From: Chromera velia
Lineage: Eukaryota; Sar; Chromeraceae
Direction of reading: 5' to 3'
NCBI GenBank assembly: GCA_018398765.1
Contig: JAHBMJ010000006.1
Location: forward strand, 1 to 60,344
DNA: 60,344 nucleotides
The notes beneath the pieces were generated by a model, which did not search any database, was not told the origin of the DNA, and worked only from the letters and a program-made list of their open reading frames with translations. Each line of letters begins with the position of its first letter. The stretch's first letter is position 1. A program made the translations under genes and the position numbers. Positions 34,227-44,213 of this stretch are shown in pieces.

Positions 34227-35486
34227 TAGTGACCATGTTTGATTTGATTATATTTGATTTGATTTAATTTGATTTGATTTCATTTGAGCTTCAACCTCAA
34301 ATATTTGATATTTGAGGTAAGATTTGAGGTTAACCTCTTAGGGTTCCTCACTGAGTCATTAACTTACTGTCACTCTGATCATTTTTCTCATAACAATAGT
34401 TATCAAAACATTTCTGATGTGTGTTGCAAAAATTTAAAAAAATATATATAAAATTATAACTTATCAGTTCCGTAAAAAAAATATGCCTGTGTGGCAGTGT
34501 ATATACACTAGTCACTGAGACTCACTCTAGTACTAATAGAGATTAAGAACGTAAAATTGATAAATTTGAAATTGCATATAACTTTTTGTTGATACGATAA
34601 AGTTAGAGCACATACAAAAATTGAGGTGACAATCACTCAGCTTTATAGCACTTCCTTTTCCTCTTCTTCATGATCACTTTCTTCAATGTGAATCGAATCG
34701 ATCGGTGGTGGGAGCTGCTGAGAGCTTTTTTTCTGGCTTTTCGGCTTTTCAGGAGTGGGTGCTCCTGGGCTTCTATTCGGTTGCGGAGAGATGACAACGG
34801 GGTGAGACGGAGAACCGCACACACATTTGCTATTGCTGTTGGTGTTGGAACCATCCTGTTTCTGGGCAGCTAAGCATCCAGAATTGGTAAGTTCGGCTAC
34901 CCTCTGTGCCACGCCAGGGCTGACAACAAACCCCTTGTGTTGGAGGTAAATATAGAGAGGTCGGTAGCCTTCCTCACCCGGAGTGATGACTTTCTCATGA
35001 CCCGGCTCTAAAAACAAATGCCTCCTTCTTCCCGTTTGAGCCTGTCGGATTGTGTGACATGTCTTTACGGGGTGTAAAATGTTTGCAGACACTCAAAAAG
35101 GGGGCCGTAAAAGATGTTCCAGCACCAGAAAAGTTAACACAGCTGTTCGGAAAAACGTTCAGCTGATCGGTTTACCTCTGCATGAAGTAAAAAGGGGTGA
35201 AACGTTAATTTCAGTGCAGCTCAAAACGTTTTTTTTTTTTAGAGCAAACCATCAAGATTTAGGTTTTTTCATTTGAATCAGCATGCATGACGGATTGGTA
35301 CTTGCAAAAAGTTTTTTCGGGACCTTCATATTTGAGGTTGAAAGTCATATTGATCAAATATTTAATCGTATTTGATAGGTCTTTAAACACTAGGTCCTCC
35401 CTGACTGGATATTTGATTTAAGCTTAAGCCCTACCTCAAATCAAATCAAATCAAATCAAATCAAATCAAATCAAACATGGTCACTA
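34227..35486. mobile_element. DNA transposon E3 (hAT-like), 1,260 bp, nested in E5
   Basis: The left end TAGTGACCATGTTTGATT (34,227 on) is repeated as the exact reverse complement ending at 35,486. Both ends continue into TTTGA-rich arrays. The octamer TTTTAGGC flanks it on both sides (34,219-34,226 and 35,487-35,494), a perfect 8-bp duplication. The right TSD overlaps the stop codon of the OTU-like frame, so the insertion is just at its 3' end. It carries a 149-codon minus-strand frame. Confidence 0.93.
34643..35092 (-). CDS. Open frame carried inside E3, about 149 codons
   Basis: The frame has no internal ATG near its start. A possible acceptor (CCCGTAAAG) precedes TCHTIRQAQTGRRRHLFLEP, so it may be an exon. 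It continues LYIYLQHKGFVVSPGVAQRV, a Cys-x-Cys segment, then a Pro/Ser/Lys-rich linker and an acidic C-terminus (HIEESDHEEEEKEVL). No family is recognised. It may be a captured host gene fragment or the 3' part of an element protein. Confidence 0.4.
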   Translation of the reverse strand: MSANILHPVKTCHTIRQAQTGRRRHLFLEPGHEKVITPGEEGYRPLYIYLQHKGFVVSPGVAQRVAELTNSGCLAAQKQDGSNTNSNSKCVCGSPSHPVVISPQPNRSPGAPTPEKPKSQKKSSQQLPPPIDSIHIEESDHEEEEKEVL

Positions 35487-35488
35487 TT

Positions 35489-35860
35489 TTAGGCTTGGAG
35501 AACAGAATGAGGCTCTAGTACATCGTAGTGATCCCCTTTCACTTTCTGCTGCCAAAGCAAAAAAATTTCTTTCTTCATCTCCTTTTTACCTAGGACACAC
35601 AGTCTTCTGTACATATCAGTTTCTTTGCCAAAGACGTGAATCCGCACGTCCTTCATGAATGAGAAGCAAATCATTTCCACATACCCTCCCCATATACGCT
35701 TTTCAATGAGGCGACCTTCCAGAGCATGGGCATATTTGTCTATGTCAAGACTCCGTCTGCCGGACAGGCCCTCGTCGGACAGAAGGCCGAGTCTCTTGAC
35801 TTCGTTGGCACAACAGAGCATAATGCAACCTTCCTCCCCCCCAATCGGTATACCAAACAC
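35489..35860 (-). pseudogene. OTU-like cysteine protease fragment carried by E5
   Basis: OTU proteases remove ubiquitin using a Cys in a DGxC loop and a His in a late HYD/HYN motif. Here the late half is clear: EGRLIEKRIWGGYVEMICFS, then DVRIHVFG and IFLLWQQKVKGDHYDVLEP, with the WGG...E and HYD signatures. The expected DGNC loop is only weakly represented by GGEEGCIMLCC, so the catalytic Cys is doubtful. The frame has no ATG start and may open at an acceptor near 35,898. I infer a partial gene or captured exon. It ends at a TAA inside the E3 target duplication. Confidence 0.55.
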
Positions 35861-36145
35861 AAGGGAAATGCAAAAATTGTGTAAGTCAGCCTATCGTGTA
35901 CAGACTAACTTCAAAATTTATCTCCATAAAAATCGATAAAATTGCTTTCAAAAATCCTAAAACAATAAATTTGGATTTTTGAAGATGTTTTTAGGTGACC
36001 AGAAGGTCCTAGTAGTAACCTATAGGTCAAATTGTACATTTTTTGCATTTGAATCATATCATCATTTTTTTTTTGTTTTGATTATTATTTTTGATTATTG
36101 TTTTTAATATCCTACGCCTAGTCATACCACTAAACCATTTATCGC

Positions 36146-36733
36146 TTTTCTTTACACAGATTTGTCTTTTCATATTAGAGTTATTCAGTTCAATTTCTTT
36201 ATAGAGTAAAGAAACCATAATTGGAAATAATGAGGACTATAAATCAATTAAGCACTGATTTCATAAACAAGAGGAAGGACTTAGGCGAAAACATAAAGAA
36301 TAGTTAAAAACGGTGCAGCACTTCTCTAACAAAAAATAAATATTCAAACTTATAAAATCTGCTTATAGTACAAAAAATAAATTATTTCAAAATACATATA
36401 TACAAGCTCATAAAACCTGCTCATAGCATGCGTCTCCCTTTAAGTTCAGGCTTCCACGCCTGAATGAAAAGCAAAATCAGAAAAAGAAAGAGCCATGCTC
36501 ATAGCAGGGGGAAAAAACTAGGAAAAAAAGAAAAAGTAAAGAAAGGAGGAAAGAAACAAGGAAGGAAGGAAAGAGAGAAAGAGCGAGGGGGGAAAGGAAT
36601 GAAGAAAGGCAAGCAAGCAAGAATGATCGAATGACAAGGCGAAAGAAAAGATCGCATAAATCCTGCCTGGCTCATTTAATAGTCACTCAGAGAATAGTTT
36701 GGAGTGACGCCTTTGAGAGCGGCTCCAGGTTTT
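36146..36733. other. AT-rich spacer 3' of the methyltransferase, no gene seen
   Basis: It contains an imperfect direct repeat around 36,350-36,430 (AAACCTGCTCATAG-like words) and A/G-rich sequence at 36,520-36,620. Nothing codes. Confidence 0.5.
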
Positions 36734-37888
36734 TTACTTTGGCTGTTCATCCTTTCCTTTTGGCTCTTCCTCTTCGTCTTTCCCATACACATTGTCTTCA
36801 TTATCCCCATCAAGTTTGTCCCCTTTCATCAGAGTCAGAAACGGCCCGCATGTATTCTCACACGCTATTTGATCCGCCCCACACTTTCTTGCATATCGAC
36901 CAACGCAATGGCCCTGCACGAAACCAGCCCTGCTATATGCCCTCCTATATAGGGTCTGGTACTCGTATTCAATCAACGGATTGGGATCGCACCCCAGGGA
37001 CACCTCAAAGAACGCATCCATCACACGATTCCGATCACCAGGAACCTCCCGAGTCCTCACGTCGATGGTTCCTGTGGTCCAATAGGGAGTACAGTCGTCA
37101 ACAATGACCACTGCATTCGTCTCTGCACTCATAGCGAAGTGCAGAAGGTCGGCTTTTGCTATCTCATATGTGTGTGCACCATCTACGTGCACTAGGTCAC
37201 ACTTGATCTCTGGGTGTTGTTGGAAAAACTCCACCACCGTTTTTCTCGAGTCGCCCTCAACCAAGTGTATCCGACCCGGAAATTTCTCTTCATAATATTC
37301 CCCCAACTTGCCCAGCGGATTCAACTCGAAACCCACATACCGCACCCTCTTATCAAGGTAGAGCATGGCGGCGGCAAAGTGACCTGCGTTGAACCCCGTC
37401 TCGCAGACTGTCAACGTTTCGTCGTTTCCGTGTGCCGAGCCTGTCAACAGAGAAAGGAGCTCGTTTCCATGATTTATCCACTGCACCCGCATGTTACCGA
37501 CATTCTGGTAGGGAGAAAAGCCAATCGAACGACCAAAATGGAACAACTCCTCGTAGTGTGCAGCCACTCTCTCCTCCCACGCTCGGGAGAAGACCGTGGA
37601 GAGGTGCTGCGGTTCTGCGAGGGCTGGGAGCTTCGGGTCCGAGCCAGAGGGATACTCTGCTTCTTCTCCCGTCTTCCAGCTTTCCGGGGCGTGCTTCTCC
37701 CACCTTGGCTCATTGGCAAAAAATATGTCATAGTCTCTAAGGGCGGAGTTTAGATCGGCAGGCAAGGACACCTGTTGCTCATCCCATCGCCAATCTCTCC
37801 ATTTGCGCGAGAAAGAGGAGAGCATCACCAGCACGCTCGCGCTAACAAGAAGAGCGCAGCCAACTGCGGGCGCAGCAACGAACTTCAT
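36734..37888 (-). CDS. Signal-anchored class I SAM methyltransferase, 384 aa
   Basis: The ATG at 37,888 is followed by a hydrophobic signal anchor (about residues 6-25, ALLVSASVLVML core), so the catalytic part should face the secretory lumen. Motif I is TVCETGFNAGHFAAAMLYL (E-x-G-x3-G, SAM binding). Next come VRYVGFELNP with an acidic residue for the ribose, then CDLVHVDGAHTYEIAKADL and VVIVDDC. This matches Methyltransferase_24-type enzymes. The C-terminus has several Cys (RYARKCGADQIACENTCG) and ends in a very acidic Lys/Glu/Asp tail. The substrate is unknown. It is intronless and divergent from the PNGase gene, with 540 bp between starts. Confidence 0.88.
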   Translation of the reverse strand: MKFVAAPAVGCALLVSASVLVMLSSFSRKWRDWRWDEQQVSLPADLNSALRDYDIFFANEPRWEKHAPESWKTGEEAEYPSGSDPKLPALAEPQHLSTVFSRAWEERVAAHYEELFHFGRSIGFSPYQNVGNMRVQWINHGNELLSLLTGSAHGNDETLTVCETGFNAGHFAAAMLYLDKRVRYVGFELNPLGKLGEYYEEKFPGRIHLVEGDSRKTVVEFFQQHPEIKCDLVHVDGAHTYEIAKADLLHFAMSAETNAVVIVDDCTPYWTTGTIDVRTREVPGDRNRVMDAFFEVSLGCDPNPLIEYEYQTLYRRAYSRAGFVQGHCVGRYARKCGADQIACENTCGPFLTLMKGDKLDGDNEDNVYGKDEEEEPKGKDEQPK

Positions 37889-38428
37889 TGTGGTGAGGAC
37901 ACGGGCCTACTCAAAGGAGAGGTCCTAAACGCTTGGATACATTATTAATAACTAAAAACTCCACCTGGCGCCGTCTCCGATCCCACGATTTTCATAACCT
38001 GTTCGACGACGAGATGAGTCACGAAATACCACATAGGGCCTAAGGTGTTCCTGTGGGGGGGATGACGGTGACTCACTCTATGCTTCTGCCACACTCAACA
38101 ACCTGGCAAACCCTTTTCAAGCTGCCCGTTTTTGCTGCAGTGCAGCTGCACTGATCATGCAGTGATGAGGCAAAAAATGCAACGTACGACAAGGCCCATC
38201 AAGATCGACGGTGCGGGGGGCCGGCGCCGGCGAGGAAATTGAGCAAAACAGCGATTGGTACAAAGAAGGCTGCTCCAGTGCTCCTACCATGCTCCGACCG
38301 ATCGAGGCGATCTCTTTTCTGTCACGGTTGCTAAACAAAACATGTCGATCTGCGGAGAAGAAGCCGAGTCCTCTGTCCACTTCAGCTGAAACGTCTCACT
38401 TGATTTACCTTCTCCTGTGTGCAACACG
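37889..38428. promoter_or_regulatory. Divergent intergenic region, methyltransferase and PNGase
   Basis: The starts of the two genes face away from each other across 540 bp. The interval includes a GGCGCCGGCGAGG-type GC-rich word at about 38,220-38,235 and a palindromic GCAGTGCAGCTGCACTGATC at about 38,136. No TATA box is evident. It is inferred to be a shared promoter. Confidence 0.4.
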
Positions 38429-41400
38429 ATGGAGACGGTTGCTCAATTGAAGTGTTGCTTCGTGAAGAGTGGCAACGGAACTGGCGCTCCAGTCATCTCA
38501 GATTTTCAGGAGATAGAGGTGGACACACAGGAGAGCTTGTCTGTGTTATTCTCCCTACTTTGCTCCCTGGATTGTGATGACGATCTCCTCACAGCAACGG
38601 TGTGGAATCGAACGATCAACACATTCTTTTCCTTCTCATCTCCAGACGAACAACAGGCTCGAAGCCTGGCAGACCTGTGTTTCGGAGATGGGGATGAGTT
38701 GTTCATTCTCGCCACTCCCGACGTATTGTTCAAAGGGTTCGATACAGATGCAGAGTGCACACGTGTGTTGAATGACCGTCCCTTTCTGCAGAGGGCTCTC
38801 CGAATCAGAGACCCCTTTTCTGAACTCGAAAGTTCGATCAACCTGTGTGTTGCTTGCGGACAGACATGTGCTCAGTTGACAGGGGTGACGACTGAGGACG
38901 TCCTCCTCCCCCCCCCCTTTCGTTGTCAGTGTTCGGACTTTTCCTCTTCTATTTTGAGAAAGTTCAAAGACTTCTTATGCCAGGATATCCATTTGGTCGG
39001 CCCAGTAGGAGACGGCTCTCCTTCAACAAGCAACACCAAGGAGACGGTGGTGCATCTGAAGCCAGACCACCCAGACCTACCCGACACCGAAAAATTCAAA
39101 GTCGAAGTAGAGAAGCATGAGTCCCCCCATGGAGACTCCTTCACTTTTCAGACATGCCGTCTCTCTGCGCGTTCCTTTCGCATCGTCACCACTCGCACAG
39201 ACGTTCCCCACGGATGGGGACAGCAGCTCCACGTCCGATGGCGGGTCAGACGCCCCGAGGGAGAGTGTGTCTCAGAGGAACCCTCTCTCTCGGAGCATTG
39301 TTGTCTGTTCTCATCCCGGGTAGAGGGGTTGCGTGAACTCGAGAAGAAGAATTCTGTCTCCCCCCCCCCCCTCCTTTTGGACTCGTTCGAAGACACCCTC
39401 GCAGCCCGTCTTCCCCTCTCCTCGACAGCAGACAGAGCGGAGGCAGAGACGTGGTGGAAGAAAATTCAAGATCGAAGCAATCACGCCAAATGCTATCTCA
39501 GAGAGGACTTCCAGGCCCAAGCACGAGCAGTGATGCCCATGTCTGCCCTCAGCCAAACAGACGGATCGCCTCTTGAGAAAACAAAAGTCCTCTGTGAATG
39601 GTTCAAAAAAGATTTCTTTTCCTGGGTCAACACACTGCCATGTCAACTGTGTGGAGCCAAGCAGACAAAGAACATCGGCATTGTCGGGCCAATTACAGAG
39701 GAAGAAAGAGAGGGATGGGCATCCCGTGTAGAGCAACACAAGTGCACAAAGTGTGAGACTATCACCCGGTTTCCGCGATTTCAGAACCCTGCAACTCTTC
39801 TGCGGTCTCGGAGAGGACGTTGCGGTGCGTTGCTTTTTACTTTTTCCTTTGTGCTGCTTTTTCACTTTCTCAGCTTCTCGTCCTGTTTGTTGGTCTTCTA
39901 TGCCTCTGCCCCTCTTCTCCTGTTCTGGCGTCTTCTTTTCTCTTCTTTTTTGTCCCCGTGTGGCCTGTGTTCCTCACTTTCATCATTCTCTTCGCCAATT
40001 TGAGCGAATATGCTCCCTCTTGATCTAAAGCTCTAAGAAGGGAAGTCTCGCACTCCTTCGAGAGGGATCTTTTCCAAGTCACCCGGACCAGCAAGTCAAC
40101 AGACTTTTCCTTCATTCATTCATATTTGTCACCCGTCTCTTATTGGTCTGCCTTTGTTCCCTCCGTCTCCTCCCATCTGTATCTGCAGGTGAGTGGGCGA
40201 ACTGTTTCTGCCTCTGTCTGTCCGCTGCCGGCCTCCACGCCCGGCAGGTTCTCGACTGGACCGACCACGTGTGGACAGAGACCTTCTGCCCCTTTGGTCC
40301 CTCGGATTCGTCTGCGAGCTCTTCATCTGAGAGGACAGCTGGAAGGGGAAGGTCGGTGAGTCTGTCTGTCTGTCGATGTCTTTACCTGTCTGTCTTTCTG
40401 CCTGTCTTCTTGGCTGGTTCTTTTCCACGTTGTCTGCAGTCTGCAAAAAGAAAACAAACCAAACATACTCCAGCTGCTTGTGTGGCCCCAACTAGGGCCT
40501 CAACCATCCGTGGTGTCGATCAAGACGTTGCAACAGGCATGCAGACTTTCTATCCTCAGTTGAGGACAGTCTGAACGACGACGCATCATACCGACGTGCT
40601 GTCTGTGTCCCTCTCCCCCCTTCCCCTCTGCAGATGGGTCCACGCAGACTGCTGCGAGAACTCGGTGGACAACCCGATGATGTACGAGAAGGGGTGGGGG
40701 AAGAAGCTCTCCTACCTCGTGGCTTTCTGCCCTCGTGCAGGACCCACAGGTAGGACGGATTCTTCATATTCACAATTGACTTGCATTGACATGCATGGGG
40801 CCTTCCTTCGTCAATTTTTATCTCTCTGTCGATGGCTTCTTTTCTCTCTTTGCTTGCAGGCACTCCCCCCCTTCTATGCTTGATTGCCTGTCTGAAGCTT
40901 CTTTTCTCTGTTTGTGTTCAAGCAGTCTCTCGTTCCATGCTTGCTTGCCAAAAATGTGAGAGAAGATCTGTTCATTATGCTACTGCAGATGTGACGGCGC
41001 GGTACGTGCGGAACCGGTGGGGTGTCTTCTCTCGACGGACAGAGGTTGGAGAGAGAGAAATGAGGCAGAGGCTCAAGAAGGCGCGAGAGGGGGCGATAGG
41101 GTTGATGGGAGACACTTCTCAGAGGAGAGAGTGGCTGGCTCGCGCAGCAGGGGAAGCTGAAGAGCTTCTTTCCTTTTTTGCAGAGCAGAGGGAGGTTGCT
41201 GGAGGAGGGGGGGGGGGGGGGACTGCAGATGGGGAGGTGGGGGGGGGAGGGCGGAGCTCCGGGTCCTTTCAATGGCGTCTCTCTAGGGGTGAGTTGGGGG
41301 ATGTGGTGGAGATGTTCTGTCTCTGTGAGAGTGGGAAGGGGGCAGAGAAAGAGAAAGAGGAAGGACTTGTGTGGAGATCAGTCAGAGTCCGTGCGAGTGA

Positions 41401-42382
41401 CTCTGAACCTTCCGGTGTCGTTGGAGAGCTTGTAGAAGGGGGGGAGACGGTCATTGAGGGGTCTGTAGGTGAGTCAAATGAGAGGAAAATGAACGCAGCA
41501 CGACGGGCGCTGCCTCCTCAAGCTCTCGCATCGTTGAAGCCTTCAAGAGAGACGGATCCTGTAATGGGTGTGAGGAGGGAAGATCCGTCCTCGGGGTGTG
41601 GGGGTGTAGATGTGAATCTAGTTGAAAGGGAGGGTGGGTGGGGCGTGGGAGTTTGGAAGGGGAATGAGTGGTCTGAACTTCTCGGGGGCCAGGGCATGCC
41701 TCTGGGGATGTGCGTGTTCGGATCCGGAGAGGGGGAGGGGGTCCGCGTGACGGTTGTGTCTTGCTCAGAGGGGCAGATGCGGCTCTTTGTCGGTGCCACA
41801 CTTTCGCTTCCTGTGGTCGAGAGTGACTCGAAGGTCATTGCCTGTTCTCCTGGTGTCAGTGCAGAGAGGTTGGGTGTTGGTGGGCTCTTTGAAAAGGAAG
41901 GGACAAAGATGAATAGGGGGGTGTTGCTTCGAGATGATACGGCCGGAGGGACAGGAGAAGGGCAGTACTTGTTTCTTTTGCCCAGCACACAGAAGGTAGA
42001 GATGGGAAATGAAAATTGGAAGAGCTCTGTGCTTGTGTTTTCCTTTCTGGAGAACGATCCTGAGAGCACGGTCTCTCTCCGATCCCGTCTCAAACTTCCC
42101 GATCAAATAGAGCAGCTCTGTGCCCCCTGTCACCTGTTTCTCCATGTGAATGAGAGTCTGGGGCTCCTCTTTTGTTCGGCACGCGGGTGTGAAGGCGAGT
42201 CCATTGAGGGCTCCGACGATGGTGTGCTCTGTGGTTTTGAAACTTCTCCCCAAGAATTGTGTGCGAGTTTTGGCAGCACAAAGGAATTGAAAGAAGAAGC
42301 TGCACAGTCTTCAGAGACTTTCTTTAAGGATCGTCTCCTCTTTTCTCTTAAGATCAGGGGTCTTGTGCAGGGGGGGATCTAA
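38429..42382 (+). CDS. PNG1: Peptide:N-glycanase (PNGase), four exons, about 1,022 aa
   Basis: PNGase strips N-glycans from misfolded glycoproteins in the cytosol. Exons are 38,429-39,824, 40,189-40,351, 40,634-40,749 and 40,989-42,382; phases match and the joined length is divisible by three. The transglutaminase-type core is unmistakable: zinc cysteines C405, C408, C439 and C442 ([17 protein letters not shown]), catalytic Cys465 in RRGRCGEWANC across the first junction, His492 in TDHVWTE, Asp525 in [15 protein letters not shown], then [15 protein letters not shown] and [12 protein letters not shown] Ser-rich insert of about 20 residues follows VWTE. The N-terminal 390 residues may start with a ubiquitin-like fold. 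The C-terminal 430 residues include a poly-Gly run and have no recognised domain. Yeast Png1 is 363 and human NGLY1 654 residues, so this is unusually long. Confidence 0.95.
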
Positions 42383-42654
42383 GAGCTGGCTGGATCAAAG
42401 CGCGACCTGTGAGCGACGGTGATACTGTTGCTGATCTAATTGCTGATAGGCTTGTTAATCGTCGTATAACTTGAAAAACGGGAGCTGAAGTTAGCTGAAG
42501 TAAATATTATAAAGTGCGCGCTAAACCACGTGCGAGTTTAAGTTAGTTTAAGTGATTTACCATGCAAATAGTTTTGATTTAAAAAAAAAAAAAAGTTTAA
42601 AAACTTAAAAATTCAAAAGTTCTTCAAAATAACTCAAAAACACATCAATTTAAA

Positions 42655-42970
42655 GGTCTATATTTTACTTTTTATTTTTTTATTTATTTTTTTGAAGGAT
42701 CGAGAGAATTCAAGTTTAAAGCTAGGGTTTAGGATTTTTAGGATTTAGGATTGATGTCCAGAGGATTAGCCTCCCGCCCCAATGCCGAATGCCCAATGTG
42801 CGGCTTCCAGAGAAAGCGCTGAAGTGCATCAAACCTCTCTGGCCGGCCCGCACAGGTCTGGCAAAGCCTTGCTGATGCACAAAAATAAAAAAATTAATAA
42901 ATTAATTCAGGCTTTGGCCCAACTTTATTTTTTTTTAAAAAAAATTATGGTGTATGGAGAGCCTAGTCAA
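42655..42970. repeat. Interspersed repeat, copy A
   Basis: It shares with copy B (53,345-53,530) a T-rich block starting TTTACTTTTTATTTTTTTAT, a middle block (TTCAAGTTTAAAGC; ATAAAAATAAAAAA; TAATTCA) and the end TATGGAGAGCCTAG (copy B TATGGAGAGCTAG). Flanking octamers TTAAAGGT and TCAAAGGT are 7 of 8 identical, so it may be another non-autonomous DNA element. Its ends are not clear inverted repeats. Confidence 0.55.
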
Positions 42971-44054
42971 AGGTTATGAAGAGAACAAATCACAATAAAT
43001 TCACTAGCAAAATGAAAAAAAAAATGTACATGACTACAGTATATTTAAATGTATATACGCCACGTAAAGCGAATTGTTGGTACGAATGAAGGTCACCCTG
43101 GTACTCAGACACTCACCCATACCGGCCCTGCGACTCTTGTGAAACATCTGTTTACGCCCTCCATCGTAAGGCCTGCAATTCGATGCATGTGATGGTTACT
43201 TACCCCTCTTCCTGTCTCACCTTTTGAATGTTCTTTTTTCCATCTCCCAAGTACATCTCCTGTCCCCCCTCTCTACTGGTCTTCCTGTCTGCCTCTACTG
43301 CCTGAGAGTCTCCATTGCAGTCGTCGCACTCCTCCCACAGAAGGGAAACGACATCAGCAATTGAGAAAGCATCTTCTAGATGCAGGGTGTTTAGAGTTGT
43401 GAGAATGAAGCCCCTTCCCGTTGTATGATACAGGTCTGGCAAAGGGGCAATAAAGCATTGTCCTAGACTCATGCATTGCATGATGGCCTATAGACCGATT
43501 AATAATAATAATGATGATGATGATGATAGTGATAGCAATTTAGCGGTGTATGCCCCGGGCTTGAGCACTGTCACCATTTCAGCAGAATAATTAAATATAA
43601 AATTTAACTTTAGAAATTGTTCGGAATTTGTTCTTAAAAGTATGTAATAAGTTGAAAACATATATAGTAAATCAGTATATAAATTAACTGTAACATATTT
43701 TTAGTATATTATTCTGTTTCTTACTGTATGTTTTAGTGTTTTAATTTTATAGTTCTAATTTTTAGAGTTGGTTTTAGAGAGAAAAGGAGGTAGGGGGGTT
43801 TGAGACATGAGAGACAAGTAAGGTAATACTTCTTACGTCTCTTGCAGGAGGACGCGCGCAAGCTGGTTCCCTCCTAGGTTCCTTCATAGCTGCTAGCATG
43901 GCTGTCTGCCTAGGTTTGAATTCATTGATACTTAGACAATTGCAAGCTAGCTTTTAGTAATCTTGGTGTAGCTAGGTAGCCTCACTGAGCGAGCTCTAAA
44001 TATATATAAGCTAGTATATAAGGCTAGCAATGCCTGTTACACTGGCCGGCATAT

Positions 44055-44136
44055 TCTGACTGCCATTTGCCGTTAGTGGACAACACTGTAACAATAGCTG
44101 CCGGTAACTGGTTAAGTCGTATCATGAGATAAAAGT
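44055..44136 (+). repeat. LINE-like 3' tail fragment
   Basis: GACTGCCATTTGCCGTTAG followed by GGTTAAGTCGTATCATGAG matches the tail of the minus-strand LINE and the segment at 53,620-53,672, with a short insertion in the middle. It is probably the end of a heavily 5'-truncated copy. Confidence 0.55.
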
Positions 44137-44213
44137 GATGAGTTTCATTCGGAGTTTTATTTATTAGGATAAAATATAGTAAGATAGGAGATTAGATAGG
44201 ATAGCAGCGAGCT

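Larger units (their letters stand above)
33954..36121. mobile_element. DNA transposon E5 (hAT-like), 2,168 bp including nested E3
   Basis: The left end CTAGGCATAGGAAATCAAAA pairs with the reverse complement of the right end, CTAGGCGTAGGATATTAAAA. The octamer TCATACCA is identical on both sides (33,946-33,953 and 36,122-36,129). It is inserted in the tRNA-like head of the split repeat. Without E3 and its duplicated octamer it would be 900 bp. It carries the OTU-like frame at 35,489-35,860 and no transposase. Confidence 0.9.
32184..36145 (-). repeat. tRNA-related interspersed repeat, copy 2, split by E2 and E5
   Basis: The body begins at ATCGAAAGGCGC (32,184) and runs to 32,624. After E2 it resumes at 33,764 with the same GATTTCTGTGGC minisatellite and a B box GGTTCAATTCC on the minus strand (33,885-33,895). 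Next come an anticodon-arm-like ACTCCGGAGT (loop compatible with CCG) and, after E5, the A-box-like TGGTTTAGTGG (minus strand, about 36,139-36,129). Removing both insertions leaves about 660 bp with a tRNA-like 5' head on the minus strand. I infer a tRNA-derived SINE. T-arm pairing is degenerate, so it is not a functional tRNA. Confidence 0.75.
42383..44213. other. AT-rich repeat region, no gene supported
   Basis: It contains an interspersed repeat at 42,655-42,970, a telomere-like GGGTTTAGG at about 42,726, a TTA/TGA trinucleotide run at 43,500-43,530 and a LINE-like 3' tail at 44,055-44,136. A minus-strand frame at 43,481-43,200 (WEECDDCNGDSQAVEA) is too isolated to call. Confidence 0.5.

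Noticed and set aside
42724-42752. Telomere-type (TTTAGGG) array
   Set aside because: Only one full unit plus degenerate TTTAGGA words; too short to mean anything.
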